DNA from: Arabidopsis thaliana
Lineage: Eukaryota > Streptophyta > Magnoliopsida > Brassicales > Brassicaceae
Direction of reading: 5' to 3'
Assembly: GCF_000001735.4 (NCBI RefSeq)
Contig: NC_003071.7
Location: 4,829,151 to 4,893,150, forward strand
Length of the DNA: 64,000 nt
The notes beneath the pieces are model-generated. The model was not told where the DNA came from. It did no database searches and was given only the letters and a program-made list of their open reading frames with translations. Position numbers and translations under genes: made by a program. Numbering within the stretch: position 1 is the stretch's first letter; the number at the start of each line of letters is the position of its first letter. Positions 10,640-24,505 of this stretch are shown piece by piece.

Positions 10640-13600
10640 GATAATGTCGACCGACACCATCTGCGTGTCGATCGACACCCTCCGCAGAACCAGACGGCTA
10701 CAATAGGCGATTTTAACAGAATTGATCTCTTCTACACCAACCGATCAACATTCAAGCTACCTCCATTTGAAAGAGAAGACTTTGCTATACACCCTGCCTA
10801 TTATGATCTTGTATCTAGAGGAAAGTTTAGAGGAGCTCCCGATGAATCACCATTAGATCATTTGGAAGTCTTCAAAGACATCGTTTCCTCTATCAAAGCA
10901 GAAGGTGTACCAGCTAATTACCTTATTTGCAAACTCTTCCCCCACTCTCTCGCGAGCAGAGGAACATCATGGTTGCGTCAACTGGAACCAGGTTCATTAA
11001 CCAATTGGACTGATACAAAGAATGCATTCATGAATCACTTCTTCGATGAATCTGTGACAGAGGCTATTCGTTTGCAAATCTCTTCATTCACTCAGGCTCC
11101 AGCCGAGTCCCTTCGAGCATCTTGGCTCCGTTTCAGGTCTTATCATCGTGAATGTCCCCAACATGGCTTCCAAGAGAGCCAACTCATCAACCTATTCTAC
11201 AAAGGAATAGACAAGCCATACCGGAGTTAACTCGATGCAGCAAGCTACTGTAACTTCATGACAAGAACCACTAGTGAAGCATTACTCCTCATCACCAATG
11301 CTTTAACTTGTATTTCGACACAGGAAGTTGACACAGAACAAAGAATTTCAGCTGAGATAGCCACCGCGAACAAAGAGACTCCTGTTTCAGCAATTTCTAC
11401 TCCTATCCAAGCCCCCCCTCCACCCTCATCAGAGACCAGAATGGAGTCTATGATTGCGCAGCTTCTTGCAAGCCTAACAAAGCTTGATAGCAAATATGAT
11501 TCTCTCTCCACAGATCTCAATAGCAAGATTGACAATCTAAGCCCTCATATATCCAATTTCTCACCTACATCAGCTTCTATCAATGTAGTCACACTACGTA
11601 GCAGAAAGCAGCTCAACCCAATACTTCAGCGCGAACGATCAGCTCAGCCTTCATCTTTTCCAGTTGCAGAAAAAGACTCAGTGTCGATCGATACACCAGG
11701 GTGTCGATCGACACCAGTTACTCTTGACGCCTCTGTTTTTCCTTTGTCGAGTGGAATTGACAATTTTGCGGAGGAGGAGGAAACTATTCATGATGGTGTC
11801 GATCGACACCCAAGTCCTGTCGATCGACACTCAGCTCGTTCAGACAATGTGCAAATTCCAGCTGAAACCAAATCGGCGAATTGCCTTCCCCAAGAGTCCT
11901 AAAAAGTCAAGACAAGCCTTATATGATGTCAAATGCAAAGCTATGATTGATAAGCTGATTGTTGAAATGCCTCTAGTTGAAGCTATTCATCTATCTCCCA
12001 CAATCAGAAGGTAAGTTAAGACAATGGTCACTAAGAATTTGTCGAAAGAATGCTGTGTTATGATGATTTCAGAGCAGGGCAGCGACATCATTCAGGAACG
12101 AATCCCAAGAAACCTGCCTGATTCTGGAACCTTTGTACTAAGTGTCACCATCAATCATGATTCCTTCCCAAGAGCTTTATGTGATCTCGGTTCTAGTGTG
12201 AATCTGATGCCTCGTTCAGTTACTATGCGTCTTGGGTATTCCAATCTTGAGCTTACCTTTATTACTATTTTCTTGGCAGATCGTTCTACCCGAATTCCAA
12301 ATGGATTTCTTATTGAAGTTCCCGTGATGGTAGGAAAGAGCATGAGTCCTACAGACCTTGTAGTCTTACATTATGAGAAGGAACCTAAGGATCCATTAAT
12401 CCTTGGGAGATCCTTCTTGCACACAGCTGGAGCAATCATAGATGTTCGACAAGGGAGGATAGGGCTGAATGTTGGCAATCTTACTATGCAGTTCGATATG
12501 AACACTTTGGTCAAGAAACCGATCATAGAAGGGAAAACCTTCTTGATAGATTCTTTGACTTCTTCAGCTTCAGACAGTATTTCGGAGATGGAATTAGAAG
12601 ACCCAGTAGAGCGAGTTTTGGTCTCTTCCGTAGAAGATAGTGCAGATATGCATAGTGAAACTTCTACATATACTAAGTTGCTAGATGAGACCGAACATGT
12701 GATGCAACTTACGATTGAAGAAACTCTTCCATCTGTGACTCCAACGCCGACTACTAATTCAGATTGGGATCCAGCAAAGGCTCCTAATATCGACTTGAAA
12801 CCACTTCCAGCAGGGCTAAGGTACGTTTTTCTTGGTGAAAATTCTTTTTATCATGTTATTGTGAATGCTTCTCTTAATCCCGTAGAGCTCACCTAATTGC
12901 TAAGCAAGCTGCGCAATCATCGCAAAGCTCTTAGCTATTCTCTTGATGACATTGCAGGTATATCCCCGGATGTATTTATGCATAGGATCCACCTTGAGGA
13001 TGAGTCTAAGTCTTCAGTTGAACATCAGAGAAGACTGAATCTAATCCAAAAGAAGCGGTTAAGAAAGAGATTATTAAGCTATTGGAAGCAGGTATTATCT
13101 ATTCGATTTCAGACAGCAGTTGGGTTAGTCCAGTTCATGTAGTTCCTAAGAAGGAAGGTGTTACAGAAGTCAAGAATGAGATAGACGAGCTGATTCCTAC
13201 TCGGACAATCACAGGCCATTGGATGTGCATCGATTACAGAAAGCTGAATGCTGCTACCAGGAAAGACCATTTCCCCTTACCATTTATCGATCACATGTTG
13301 GAGAGGTTAGCAAATCATAAATACTATTGCTTCCTTGATGGATACTCAGGATTCTTTCAGATCCTGATTCATCCAGATGACAGGAGAAGTAAACTTTCAC
13401 CTGCCCCTATGGTACAGTTGCTTATCGGAGAATGCCCTTCGGTCTTTGTAATGCTCCTGCAACATTTCAGAGAGGTATGATGTCAATCTTTACAGACATG
13501 ATTGAGGATATCATGGAGGTTTTCATGGATGATTTTTCAGTTTATGGATCATTGTTTGAGGATTGCTTAGAGAATCTCTACAAAGTGCTGGCAAGATGTG

Positions 13601-16600
13601 AGGAGAAACATCTAGTTTTGAATTGGGAGAAATGTCACTTTAGGGTGCAAGATGGGATAGTTCTCGGACATAGGATTTCTGAGTATGGTATAGAAGCCGA
13701 TAGAGCTAAGATTGAGGTTATGACAAGTCTTCAAGCGCTTGATAATCTTAAAGCAGTGAGGAGTTTCCTTGGACATGCTGGTTTCTACAGGAGATTCATC
13801 AAAGACTTCAGCAAAATCGCAAGACCATTGACTTCCTTACTCTGTAAAGAAGTCAAATTCGAGTTTACACAAGAGTGTCATGATGCCTTTCAGCAAATAA
13901 AACAAGCCTTGATCAGCGCACCAATTGTTCAGCCACCAGATTGGGATCTACCTTTTGAGGTAATGTGTGATGCGAGTGATTTTGCAGTTGGAGCTGTTCT
14001 AGGACAGAGGAAGGATAAGAAACTTCATGCCATCTACTATGCAAGTAGAACTCTTGATGATGCTAAAAGGAATTATGCAACTACAGAGAAGGAGTTCTTA
14101 GCTGTGGTGTTTGCTTTCGAGAAATTCAGATCTTATCTCGTTGGATTGAAGGTTATTGTTCACACAGATCATGCTGCCTTAAAGTATTTGATGCAAAACA
14201 AGGATGCTAAACCAAGACTTTTGCGATGGATTTTGCTTCTTCAAGAATTTGACATCGAGGTTAGAGATAAGAAAGGAGTTGAGAAGTGTGTAGCAGATCA
14301 TTTGTCACGCATTAGGATTGATGATGATGTTCCTATTAACGATTTCTTACCTGAAGAGAACATATACATGATAGATACAGCTGAAGAATACGACTGCAAA
14401 TGTGATAAGTTACAGAATCGAGTTTCATTGTCGATCGACACCCCTTCTATGTCGATCGACACTCACATTTCAGAGGAAGTTGATATTCGTAGTTGGGGAA
14501 TGGTGTCGATCGACACCACTGGAACTGTCGATCGACACCCTTCCGAATCGACAAGAAATTGGTCACCAACTGAGAATTGCGCCGTCACAGCATTAGAGAA
14601 GGACTACCCATGGTATGCTGATATTGTTATTTACCTAGGTGCAGATGTGGAACTTGATAATTTCATAGATTACAACAAGAAGAGATTCCTAAGAGAGATT
14701 AGGCGATATTATTGGGATAAACCTTATCTCCCTATAAGCATTGTTCTGATGGAGTTTATAGGAGAGATGCATTGCTGCAACAGAGGTTCCTGATATACTA
14801 TCACATTGTCCCAGCTCTGGCTTATTTTTATATAAAGTAAACAAATATGTCATGGTTGCAGAAGTCTATACATCGCATATAAGCTTTAAGAATATTGTGG
14901 CATAACTATCGAGGTGACGCAGGACCTAAAAGATCGAATGGAACAATACATAGACAAATAAATCCCGTATGAATTTTAAGTCATTCCGTTCACTTAAGGT
15001 AAAAAGTATTTCGGCATTCCAAGGGAAGTAGACTACTCAAGAATTTGACATTTTTTTTTGTCATGGTGGTCATTTTGCAACCTTCAAGACAGTATCCAAA
15101 GTTCTTCAAGCAGGCTTTTGGTGGCCTACAATGTTTCGGGATGCTCAGAAATTCATATCGCAAGTGACCCTTGTCAGAGAAGGGGAAAAATAAGCAACTG
15201 TAATGAGATGCCTCAAAAATTTATCCTCGAAGTGAAAGTCTTCGATTGTTGGGGTATAAATTTCATGGGACCCATCCCACCTTCCAACAAGAATCTCTAC
15301 ATCCTAGTAGTTGTGGATTATGTCTCCAAATGGGTAGAAGCTATAGCTAGTCCGAAGAACGATTCAGCGGTTGTCATGAAACTCTTCAAGTGTATCATCT
15401 TCCCTCATTTTGGAGTGCCACGCATAGTCATTAGTGACGGAGGTAAGCATTTCATTAACAAGATTCTTACGAAATTGCTTTTACAGTATGGAGTTCAGCA
15501 TCGAGTTGCTACTCCCTACCATCCACAAACGAGCGGTCAAGTTGAAGTTTCCAACAGGCAAATCAAAGAGATTCTCGAGAAAACAGTGGGTAAAGCGAAA
15601 AAGGAGTGATCTTACAAGTTAGATGATGCACTGTGGGCTTACCGGACAGCTTTCAAAACTCCGCTTGGGACCACACCTTTTCATCTTCTATATGGTAAAG
15701 CTTGTCATCTTCCAGTGGAATTAGAGCACAAAGCAGCTTGGACAGTCAAGATGTTGAATTTCGACATCAAATCAGCTGGAGAAAGGAGACTTATTCAGTT
15801 GAATGAGCTTGATGAGATACAAATTCATGCCTATGACAACTCAAAGCTCTACAAAGAACGCACAAAAGCTTACCACGACAAGAAAATCCTCACTCGGACT
15901 TTTGAGCCTAAGGACCAGGTACTTCTTTATGATTCTAGATTGACAATATTTCTTGGAAAATTGTCTTCTCGTTGGTCAAGTCCCTCCACAGTCCACTCGG
16001 TTAGGCCATATGGAAAACCATTTGCTGTGAATGGACAGAGAGTCAAACACTACTGGGCTGAAGCCGAGATTCCAGTAGAAAAGCCTTTGGATCTTCAAGA
16101 CCCAACTTTTGATTAAGCAACTACAGAGTCAAGCTATTGACTATAAACAAGCGCTTAGTGGGAGGCAACCTACAAGATTTTTATTCAGAAAAAAAAAAAA
16201 ACGCGAGAGACCAAGCCCTTCAAAGGTAGAGGGAAGAAATCAGAGAGAGTTGGCAGTCTTCTCATTCCCATATTTGAGCATTTTCGCATCAGATTTGAGG
16301 GAGAAGAGGTCAACACCACGAGGTTCACTATGGATGAGAGTTATCTTAAGAACTCTCACTGGCTGAAAGGCAGCTTCCTTTGGTGTTTCAGAGACGAGAC
16401 ATGGCGCCATATGATTCAGTTACCTTGCCCCGCACTTACAGAGATTACAGGCGAGCATGAGGAGCTCAGTTTTCGTCCTGATCCTTCCCTTCTGCATGCA
16501 GCACCACGCACCAGGCGACAAAGAGGTTCAGCTTCAGGATTTGCGCCTACACAGACCAAGGACGAGTTCATTGACCCTGCTGGGGGTCCGACAGTTGGAT

Positions 16601-18052
16601 CTTTCTCCTCCGCTCTTCCATATCACCTGCCTTCTCGTCCTCCTATCCCGATGGAGCCACGGGTCTTTCAGCAGTATGCCGTTGACAGCTTCAAGAGCGT
16701 CTGGAACGCCATAGTTACACTCTCTCGCTGCGGTTGTGTTGCTACAACTCGTCGTCGCTCTCCCGCACCCACCTCCGGCTCAGAGCATGAGGACTAGCCA
16801 TCCTCCTTATCTTGCTTTGTTTTCTGACTTCGTTTTTTCTTTATTTCAGACTATTTGTTATTTTTTTTGGACTTGTTGCACTTATTTTCCTATGCTTTGT
16901 TGGAACTATTGATGTGTGTTTTAGTGATTTAAGAGTTTAACTGGAAGATCCATGTGAAAACACTAACCAAGGCTCTACAACAATGAGCTGAATTCGCAAA
17001 GCTAAGCGAAATGACTAGAGTGTTGATCGACACCACTCTCAGGTGGCAACTCACGTTTCTCTAACTTTTAACTTTTGATTATTTTTCTTTCGATTCCTCT
17101 AGCTTAATAACTCTGGGGACAATGTTATCTAAGTCTGGGGGAGTCAGTTACTAACTTCATCTTTTCTTTTCTTTTCTTATGAGTCAGTTGTGTCATTCTA
17201 ACTTAGATAGTCGTTTTATTGAGTCAAAACTTTTGTCTGAAATTATGATCTATCTCTCGAGTTTATTGCCTGGATTGCTTAAGTACTGCAAATTCAAATC
17301 AATCCGACTAATGGAAAATCCATAAAGCCAATCAACAAACTTAAGGACATCCATTCCCAACATAATCCACAAAGGCCGGAGCTAATCTCACTGCTCTTCC
17401 TTTTACCTCATCAAAACGGTTAGTGTGCATAGGACTTGACTCCTTGTTCATACCTGATAAGTCGTCTAATGTGATAAAAAGAAAGTGTTCCTCTCCCCTA
17501 ATAAAAAATAAATAAAAATAATTAGAGATTGAGAAGACTTTCAAATAGTGTATAGGGGTAGGAATGTTTCCTATGACCTCATTATTATACATTATTTGGA
17601 ATGATCAATTACAAAGGTTGGAAAATGCCGACGGTGTCAATCCAGTATGCGAGTTCCCCTTTGTTTACTCTCTAAAAAGAATAAGTCTCGGGGAGAGAAA
17701 GAACACCAAAGAGAAAAAAATATATATATAAAGAATGGTCGATTTATCATGGTATAGTACAGGAATGAGTCTAGAAGGTTCTTAAACATTAACTTGATTG
17801 ATGAGACGCAGCGATGATAGCCTAGTGGATATAGTTGAGTGCTTTGGTATGGAATCTAGGATGTTGTGTGGGCTAGAGGAGAATTACATGGTGGTCACGA
17901 TTTGATTAGAACTATTTAGTGCGTGGATTTGGTTTGTATAATCAAGGTAATAAGCTAGAGAGATTGGGAGTTTCTATGTTTTTCAAACCTCTTTCACAGA
18001 TTCAACCTTTTGTTTTGCTTTGGGGGCAAGCAAAACCTAAGTCTGGGGGAGT

Positions 18053-19348
18053 TGATATGTCCTGGTTTTTATTGATTTCTAACATAGTTTCATAATGGTT
18101 TTTAGAGTCTTTCTAGTTTATTTCGTATGTTTTGAGTCATTCCACATCTAGGAGCTATGGAGCACAATAAGGAATTTTGGAAGCTGTTCAGCAATAAAGA
18201 TCTTGAAGGACGTTTTCCAGAAGATGGTGTCGATCGATACCACACCTGTGTCGATCGACACTCTTATTGCTGCCAAGGGTATTCTCGTTTACTGCCAAGT
18301 CTTTGAGAAGCCTTGAAGTCTTCCTTATTTGCAAAGTAGTCCCTGCACGTTTTTAGACTCGAATATACCTAATTGTTTGGTCATTGTTAGACCTAAGTTT
18401 TGTTTTAGAGATTGTTACACATTTGGATAGAAGAATCCAATCCTTTTAGAGAGGATTCTGAACTCCTTTACTTTTATTCTTAAGTCATCAATGCAAACTA
18501 TTCAGATTATGATTTGTGTTTCTATTATCATGTTTGAGTAATCACCTTGTTAGGTTTAGGGAGTCTCAATATGGATTTAGATGGATAAGTAGATCGAAAA
18601 CCGCTTAGGATCAATTTTAGAGTTCTTCATCTTGATTATTCTTATTGCTAGTTTTAGATTGATCACCTAGAACTTGATATTAGATGATAGGTATGCCCGC
18701 CATAGGTACTTGTTATAGGAACTATCATAGATGAGCCTAGGCATTTAAGAAAGAACAGGTAGGCTCATAGAAGGGCTCTGGTTTAGATACTAGGTGAACT
18801 AATCAAGTTTAATAACAACGAATGCTTTAGCATAGGATTTCTCGGCTCCTCTGGTTATCTTAGCTCTTAGTATCGAGAGTTTAGCGGAACGTCACCGGTT
18901 ACTCTAGAATCATAGTTTGAGTTCGAGAACGATGCGATAACAATCCTAATATTAGCTAGATCTACAATTTATCTATCTCCCGAGACAATTCCTTAGACCT
19001 GACGCTTTAATCACTTGAATCTACAACTCGTTTACTTGCTTATTTGTCTTTTACATTCATTTACTTTCTCTAGCTTATTTAAAAACATCATACGTCTATT
19101 GTGTGAACATCGAGAGCTCAATGGAATTCGACCCTTAAGTGCTAACGACGATCTCTTATTTGAGGGAGTAAGCTTAAGGCAATTTAAGTCTATCCCTTAA
19201 GTTCTCTTTTAGTTCACCATTAGACTAGGTGTCATTTTAAGTCTAGATACTTCTTTTCTATCACCTAATCATGTGTTTCTTTGTCTTTTGGTCTCTTGTG
19301 TTTCAGGTACCTTCACATTGAGAATTACGTTTCAATGGCAGATTTTTA
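18053..19348 (+). repeat. Right LTR of the forward Athila-like element
   Basis: It starts TGATATGTCC directly after the purine-rich tract AAGTCTGGGGGAGT. It is a near-identical partner of the left LTR, including its palindrome pair (centres near 18233 and 18254). The match extends into what is gag sequence on the left side, then stops abruptly at 19348 against inverted LTR sequence. Confidence 0.8.
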
Positions 19349-22300
19349 ACCTAAACGTGTATTCTAAACGAGTTCGATTGTTCACCTTAGTAGATAGGCT
19401 GATTTTTATTACACACCTATAAACCAGGCTCATCAAATAATAGATCCAACTACAGATACCTATGGTGGGCATATCTATTGTCTAGATTCAAGATCTAGTT
19501 AATTACTCTAGATCTAGCATTAAGTATAATCAAAGATGAAGAATTCTACAGATAACCTAGCAAAGGGATCTACTAAACCATATGAATTCCTAATGAGAAA
19601 CCCTATTCCTAACAAGCAAACTACTCAAACATATTGAATGAAACTAGAAACATGATTGAGTTAGAAAGCATAAACACAGCAAATAAGATAAGAGTAGGAA
19701 CGGATCTCTTCATTGTATTGACAACTGAATGAATCTCTGAATACAATGGATGAATAGCTTATGTCTTGAAAATAGAGATTACAAAGAACTTGATAAAAGA
19801 AACTTAGGTCTAAACAATAACCTCTAAAACTATATATAAGCCCTATAAAACGTCAAGGGACTAATAATGCAAATAGGGAAGTCTTCTGGGGCAAATTTCC
19901 ACTTCTGTAAATTTGAAAGCGTCATGGACTTTACTGGGCCGAAACTGGTGTCGATCGACACTCTCTCTGAATCCGGAATCCGAAATCGTCCTTAGATCCT
20001 TTTTCCTTAGCTTTTGCTCCAAAATGTCTCCTCATCTCCATTGTTGTCCCAATGCATAAAATACCTGAAAAGGCACTAAAAAGACTCGAGAAATAAGATA
20101 AAGACTCAAAATCCTATACCTAAAACATAGATAAAATCAGTAAAAATAGAGATATATCCACTCCCCAAGACTTAACTTTTGCTTGTCCTTAAGCAAAACA
20201 CAAAAGCCGAACCCGTGGAAGAGGTTTTGAAAACAAAGGAACTCCCAACATTCTCTAGCTTATTGCCATGATCATCAAAACTAAATCCACATGCCTAACA
20301 AGTCTAATCAAATCCTAACCAACATGTACTTCTCTGCAAGCTTACACAACATTCTAGATTTCATACCTAAGTTTCACAACTATATCCACTAGCCTTTCAT
20401 CGTTGTGTCTCATCAAACAAGCTAACATTCAAGATTCTTCTAGACTTATTCTTGTACTATACCATGATAAGTGGACCATTCTGTATATTTTTTTTCTTTG
20501 GTATTCTTTCTCTCCCCAGACTTATTCTTTTTAGAGAGTAAACAAAGGGGAACTCGCATACTGGATCGACACCCTCGACATTTTTTCAACCTTTGTAATT
20601 GATCATTCCAAATAATGTATACTAATGGGGTCATAAGAAACATTCCTACCCCTATACACTATCCGAAAATCCTGTCAATCTCTCATTTTCTTTTTATTTT
20701 TATAAGGGAAGAGGAACACATTCTTTCTTTATCACATTGGTCTCAATATCAGGTATGAACAATGAGTCAAGATCTATGAATACTAACCGTTTGAAGAGGT
20801 AAAAGGAAGAGCAGTGAGATTAGCTTCAGCCTTAGTGGTTGTGTTGGATACTAGGATATCCTCAAGTCTGTTGGTTTACCATCTAGATTTTCCAATAGTC
20901 AGATTGAGTAGTCGAACCTGCAGCACTCATCAATCAGGCAATAATCAAGAGAAATATAGATCATGATTCATAACTAAACAAAACAAAAGGTTTTTGTTTT
21001 CTTTTTAGTTTTTAAGGAGAAAATGAGTCAATTAACCCAAAAATGAAAAATAATAAGAATCAAAAATAAAAGCAATATTAGTAAGAACCTCCTCCAAACT
21101 TAAACGACATTGTCCCCAGTGGCATTCAAATCCGAAGAAAGCGGGAAAAATAAAAGAAAATAAAAGAAAGGAAAAGAAGAATCAAACCAGTGGGTTGCCT
21201 CCCACTAAGCGCATGTTTTGAGTCAATAGCTTGACTTTGCGGAGTTCATGATGTGGGTGGAATGGTGGAGGATTGCTGCTGCCTCCGCGCCATCCAAGGC
21301 GGTGTGTAAACTGAACCAGTCTGGGCAGCTGCAGGTGTCGATCGACACTCACTGGTGTGTCGATCGACACTCTTCTCATCACCTGCAAGAACAACACGAG
21401 AAACAAGCTTTCGAGGAACTCTAGGCTTGTTAACATGTGAAGCAGGCTTCAAAGAATCTAAAGAATTAATCGAAGGTAAGCGGGAGAAATGATAGAAGAG
21501 AACTTATCACATAAGGCCTCAAGAAGTGTGGGCTGAAGAGATTGTGCAAAACCCTCTATCTGTGAATCTTGAGGGTGTCGATCGACAAGAGTTGTGGTGT
21601 CGATCGACACCGTTGATTTGCAACTCTCATTGGCGAGTGTTGTGTGTGGCTCTTTTTGGGGATTCTGAGCAGTATGAGGAGGTATGTTTGTGCTAGAGGC
21701 AATACTACTGATAGTCTTAGTGAACTCTTAACCATCCATGCCAAACTACATCTCCAAATCACAAACTTTTAGAGAGTCCTACCTTTCTTCACAGCAATCC
21801 TAGCACCAGTTGTAGCTAGGAATACTCTTCCAAGAATAAGAGGATCCTTGGGTTCCTTATCGTAGTCCAGGACCACAAAATTAGCAGGGATTAGGGAGTT
21901 ACCAACCTTAACAAGAACATCCTCAAAAATTCCTTCAGGGATTCGTTTGAAATGATCCGCGAAGAGGAGAGTGATTCTAGTCGGCCTGTAGTTAGTCATG
22001 CCTAATCTCTCAGCAACAGACTTAGGCATGAGGTTGATACTTGATCCCAGATCACACAAAGAGCGGTTGAACCTGCTTGAAGAGATAGAGCAATCAAGAA
22101 CGAAGGTACCTGGATCTGGAAGCTTCTTAGTGGTCTGATAAGGAGTGATGGTGCAGATGTACTCAGCAATGTCCACTCTCTGTGCTTTCTCTTTCCTGAC
22201 CTTAGGCAGCATAATTGCACTGATGTCCAATGTCAGCAGTTTAGCGTCATCTGAGCTAATACCATTGTCAACAAGTCGCTTGACATACCTGTTGATTGGT

Positions 22301-23007
22301 GATAAGAGGTCTCATAAGCATCATTAGGAAGAGAACTAAGGATCTTTTCCATGATGGTTGTGCACTTAGCAGCGTGAATCTCCTGCTTAGAACGACGCTT
22401 CCTACGATAAGGGACAAGAGGAGTAAGCAGATTCGAGGTGAATTGGGATTCGCACCTCATATGGTGCAGTCGGACCCAATGTCGATCGACACTCTAAGCA
22501 AGTTATGAACTGAAACTAACTTAGCATTCACCTCTGCCATCTGATTACCTGAAACAGCTCCATCAATCTTCTTCCTCTCAAAGTCAGCATTCTTGGTGCT
22601 GTTACTGCAAGTGAGATTCTCTATCAGAGCGGTAGCATTGCTCGCTGCATCTAGAGCCATCAGGTACCTCCAATCAAATCTTCTGAAAAAGGTACCAAGA
22701 AGTTGTATCTCACTGAAGCCATGATACGGGCAGTCCCGTTGATACTCCTTGAAACGAACCCAAGCGGCTTTGAAAGCCTCAGCTGGACCTTGGGTAAAGG
22801 TAGACAGCTTGTTTTTCAGCGCCTCAAACTTAGCATCATCGTAAAAATTAATCAAGAATGCTATCTTGATGCTTCTCCAAGTCTTGAGGGAACCTGCTTT
22901 GAGTTATTTCAGCCAACAATGGAATAAGGGAAGAGCTTGCACAGTAGGTAGTCCTCTGAGACTCCATTAGCTTTGATGCTCAGGACGAGGTCCTCAAACG
23001 CTCGATA
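19349..23007 (-). mobile_element. Inverted gypsy element, internally deleted fossil
   Basis: On the minus strand, from right to left, the parts are a gag region (about 22990-22457), an aspartic protease (about 22230-21769, with CDLGSSINLMPKSVAERLG and DYDKEPKDPLILGR), a 3' region with the Athila-type GGTTGCCTCCCACTAAGCGC landmark near 21196, and LTR sequence (about 20160-19349). Reverse transcriptase, RNase H and integrase are absent, so it is a deletion derivative with several breaks. The gag region is cut at about 23008 by the start of another element. Similar landmarks make it a relative of the forward element, but clearly more diverged and therefore older. It carries its own GTCGATCGAC palindromes, two of the sets paired. 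Confidence 0.78.
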
Positions 23008-23215
23008 TGTGTTAACACTATATTTTACTCATTTTATACATGTATTTATCATCATTTAGCTTAGTGATCACTCATTGTATCATATCATTTTGCACCATTT
23101 TAGCTTATTTTGCACACTTAGGCATCTAGAATCATATTGCATACACATTGCATGTTTTGGTGTGTTTTCAGGTGCAGAATGAGTTTACAAGGAGTTTACT
23201 CGACCCTCTACCCTA

Positions 23216-23420
23216 TCGCCCCAGAGGGGAACCAGAGGAGCAGCTACTCGACCAGTTATTCATTGCCGCAGAGGGGAAGCAGCAGAGCATCTACTCGACC
23301 AGTTATTCATTCCCTCAGAGGGGAACGAGAGGAGAAGCAGTTATTCATTGCCCTAGAGGGGAACCAGAGGAGAAGCAGTTATTCTATTGCCCAAGAGGGG
23401 AACCAGAGGAAGCAACATAC
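23216..23420 (+). repeat. Minisatellite within an Athila LTR
   Basis: Units of about 35-60 bp built from AGAGGGGAACCAGAGGAG, CAGTTATTCATTGCC and CTACTCGACC recur about five times with variable length. The word (T/C)TACTCGA(C/T)C continues in looser form to about 23490 and again near 23630. It is non-coding LTR sequence. Confidence 0.75.
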
Positions 23421-24505
23421 ACTACTCGACCCCCTACTCGATCCCCTACTTGATCCTCTACTCGACCAATTACTCGATCAACGGCAACCTATTCTACAAG
23501 ACATGTTGATCATTCCCCACTCAACCAGACAGTGAGCATAAGAATAAGAGAGGAAGAAGCAACTACTCGACCAATTGATCACTCAGAGCATGGAGGCAAA
23601 GGTGCAGACTTTGCAGCACTCTCTTTACTCGATCTTCAAGATCGAGCATCCATCCAAACCGCCTCAAGTCTCTTGTCTTCTAGTGAATCTAGGGTTTTTG
23701 AGATTTAAGTATAAATAGGTTCTTTGGGGTTTGTCTAAAGAAAATAAGCTTTTATCTCTTAGTTTTTCTTTGTGTTCTTGAATCTTAAAACCTTAATTAC
23801 TCTTAATCTATTTCGTTTTTGCATTTAGTTCTTTGAGCAAAGTTGTTTATCTTGTTTAGATCTACATTTTGATATGCTTTCAGTAAGTTCTGGGTTTTTT
23901 TCTTAGTTATGTTGCTTGAGTAGTGATTAGGGTTCTTGAGGATTTATTAGATTAAGGTAATCTCTAGGGTAGTCAGGTGGTTAAGATTAGGTTAGATCCC
24001 TTCTGGATTCGTTGGCCCCTATGCGGTTTTCGCTGGCTAATGTGGAAATTCGACCATAGGTATCCAGCGTCCAAAAGACGTTGAAATGGATACCTGATCT
24101 ACGAATTCTAGAGATTTGTAGACTCTAGCCCAAGAGATTGGATAGACTGCTTATTGACTTTGGTAGATTGTTGCTTAAACCCTGCTCTGCTATGTTTCAT
24201 CAACGAGAGTTGAGATTAGAAAGTGGTAGAGTTATGGGGGTCTCTGTCACGAGAGTGGATTGACCCGGTTTTTGATTCTATTGTCTAGGGTATATGCCTT
24301 TCGCCTATTAGCCACCTGATGAACCTTAGAGTTGCCCTTATCAATGAATCCATCCTTAGGACTTCTATTGTTCTTAGATTTATTTGTATTCACCCCCTGA
24401 TTGCACTTTTATTCACCTGTTATCTGTGTCACCTGTTGATTGCATTTTAGTTATGAAATTTGTCACCTATTGGTTCTACTCGACCCAATGATTGAGTAGG
24501 GCTCT

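Larger units (their letters stand above)
9332..19348 (+). mobile_element. Athila-lineage Ty3/gypsy retroelement, nearly full layout, broken
   Basis: Parts in order are: left LTR about 9332-10639; gag region about 10628-11900; aspartic protease about 12024-12890; reverse transcriptase and RNase H about 13080-14400; integrase about 15058-15610 with its C-terminal part to about 16115; a 3' region of unknown coding content to about 16800, then non-coding DNA; a purine-rich tract at 18038-18052; and a right LTR about 18053-19348. RT landmarks such as [24 protein letters not shown] and FMDDFSVYG, and GCGCTTAGTGGGAGGCAACC after integrase, place it in the Athila lineage. The pol frame carries several breaks, so it is a fossil. 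The LTRs are very similar (a handful of substitutions and one short indel by eye), which points to a fairly recent insertion. No primer-binding site of the usual TGGCGCC type was found after the left LTR. The palindrome GTCGATCGAC is scattered through LTRs and coding parts. Confidence 0.88.

Noticed and set aside
16330-16797. Open frame after integrase in the forward gypsy element as an envelope-like gene
   Set aside because: Its position suits the third coding region of some Athila elements, but I saw no signal peptide or clear membrane segment, so I left it as 3' region of unknown content.
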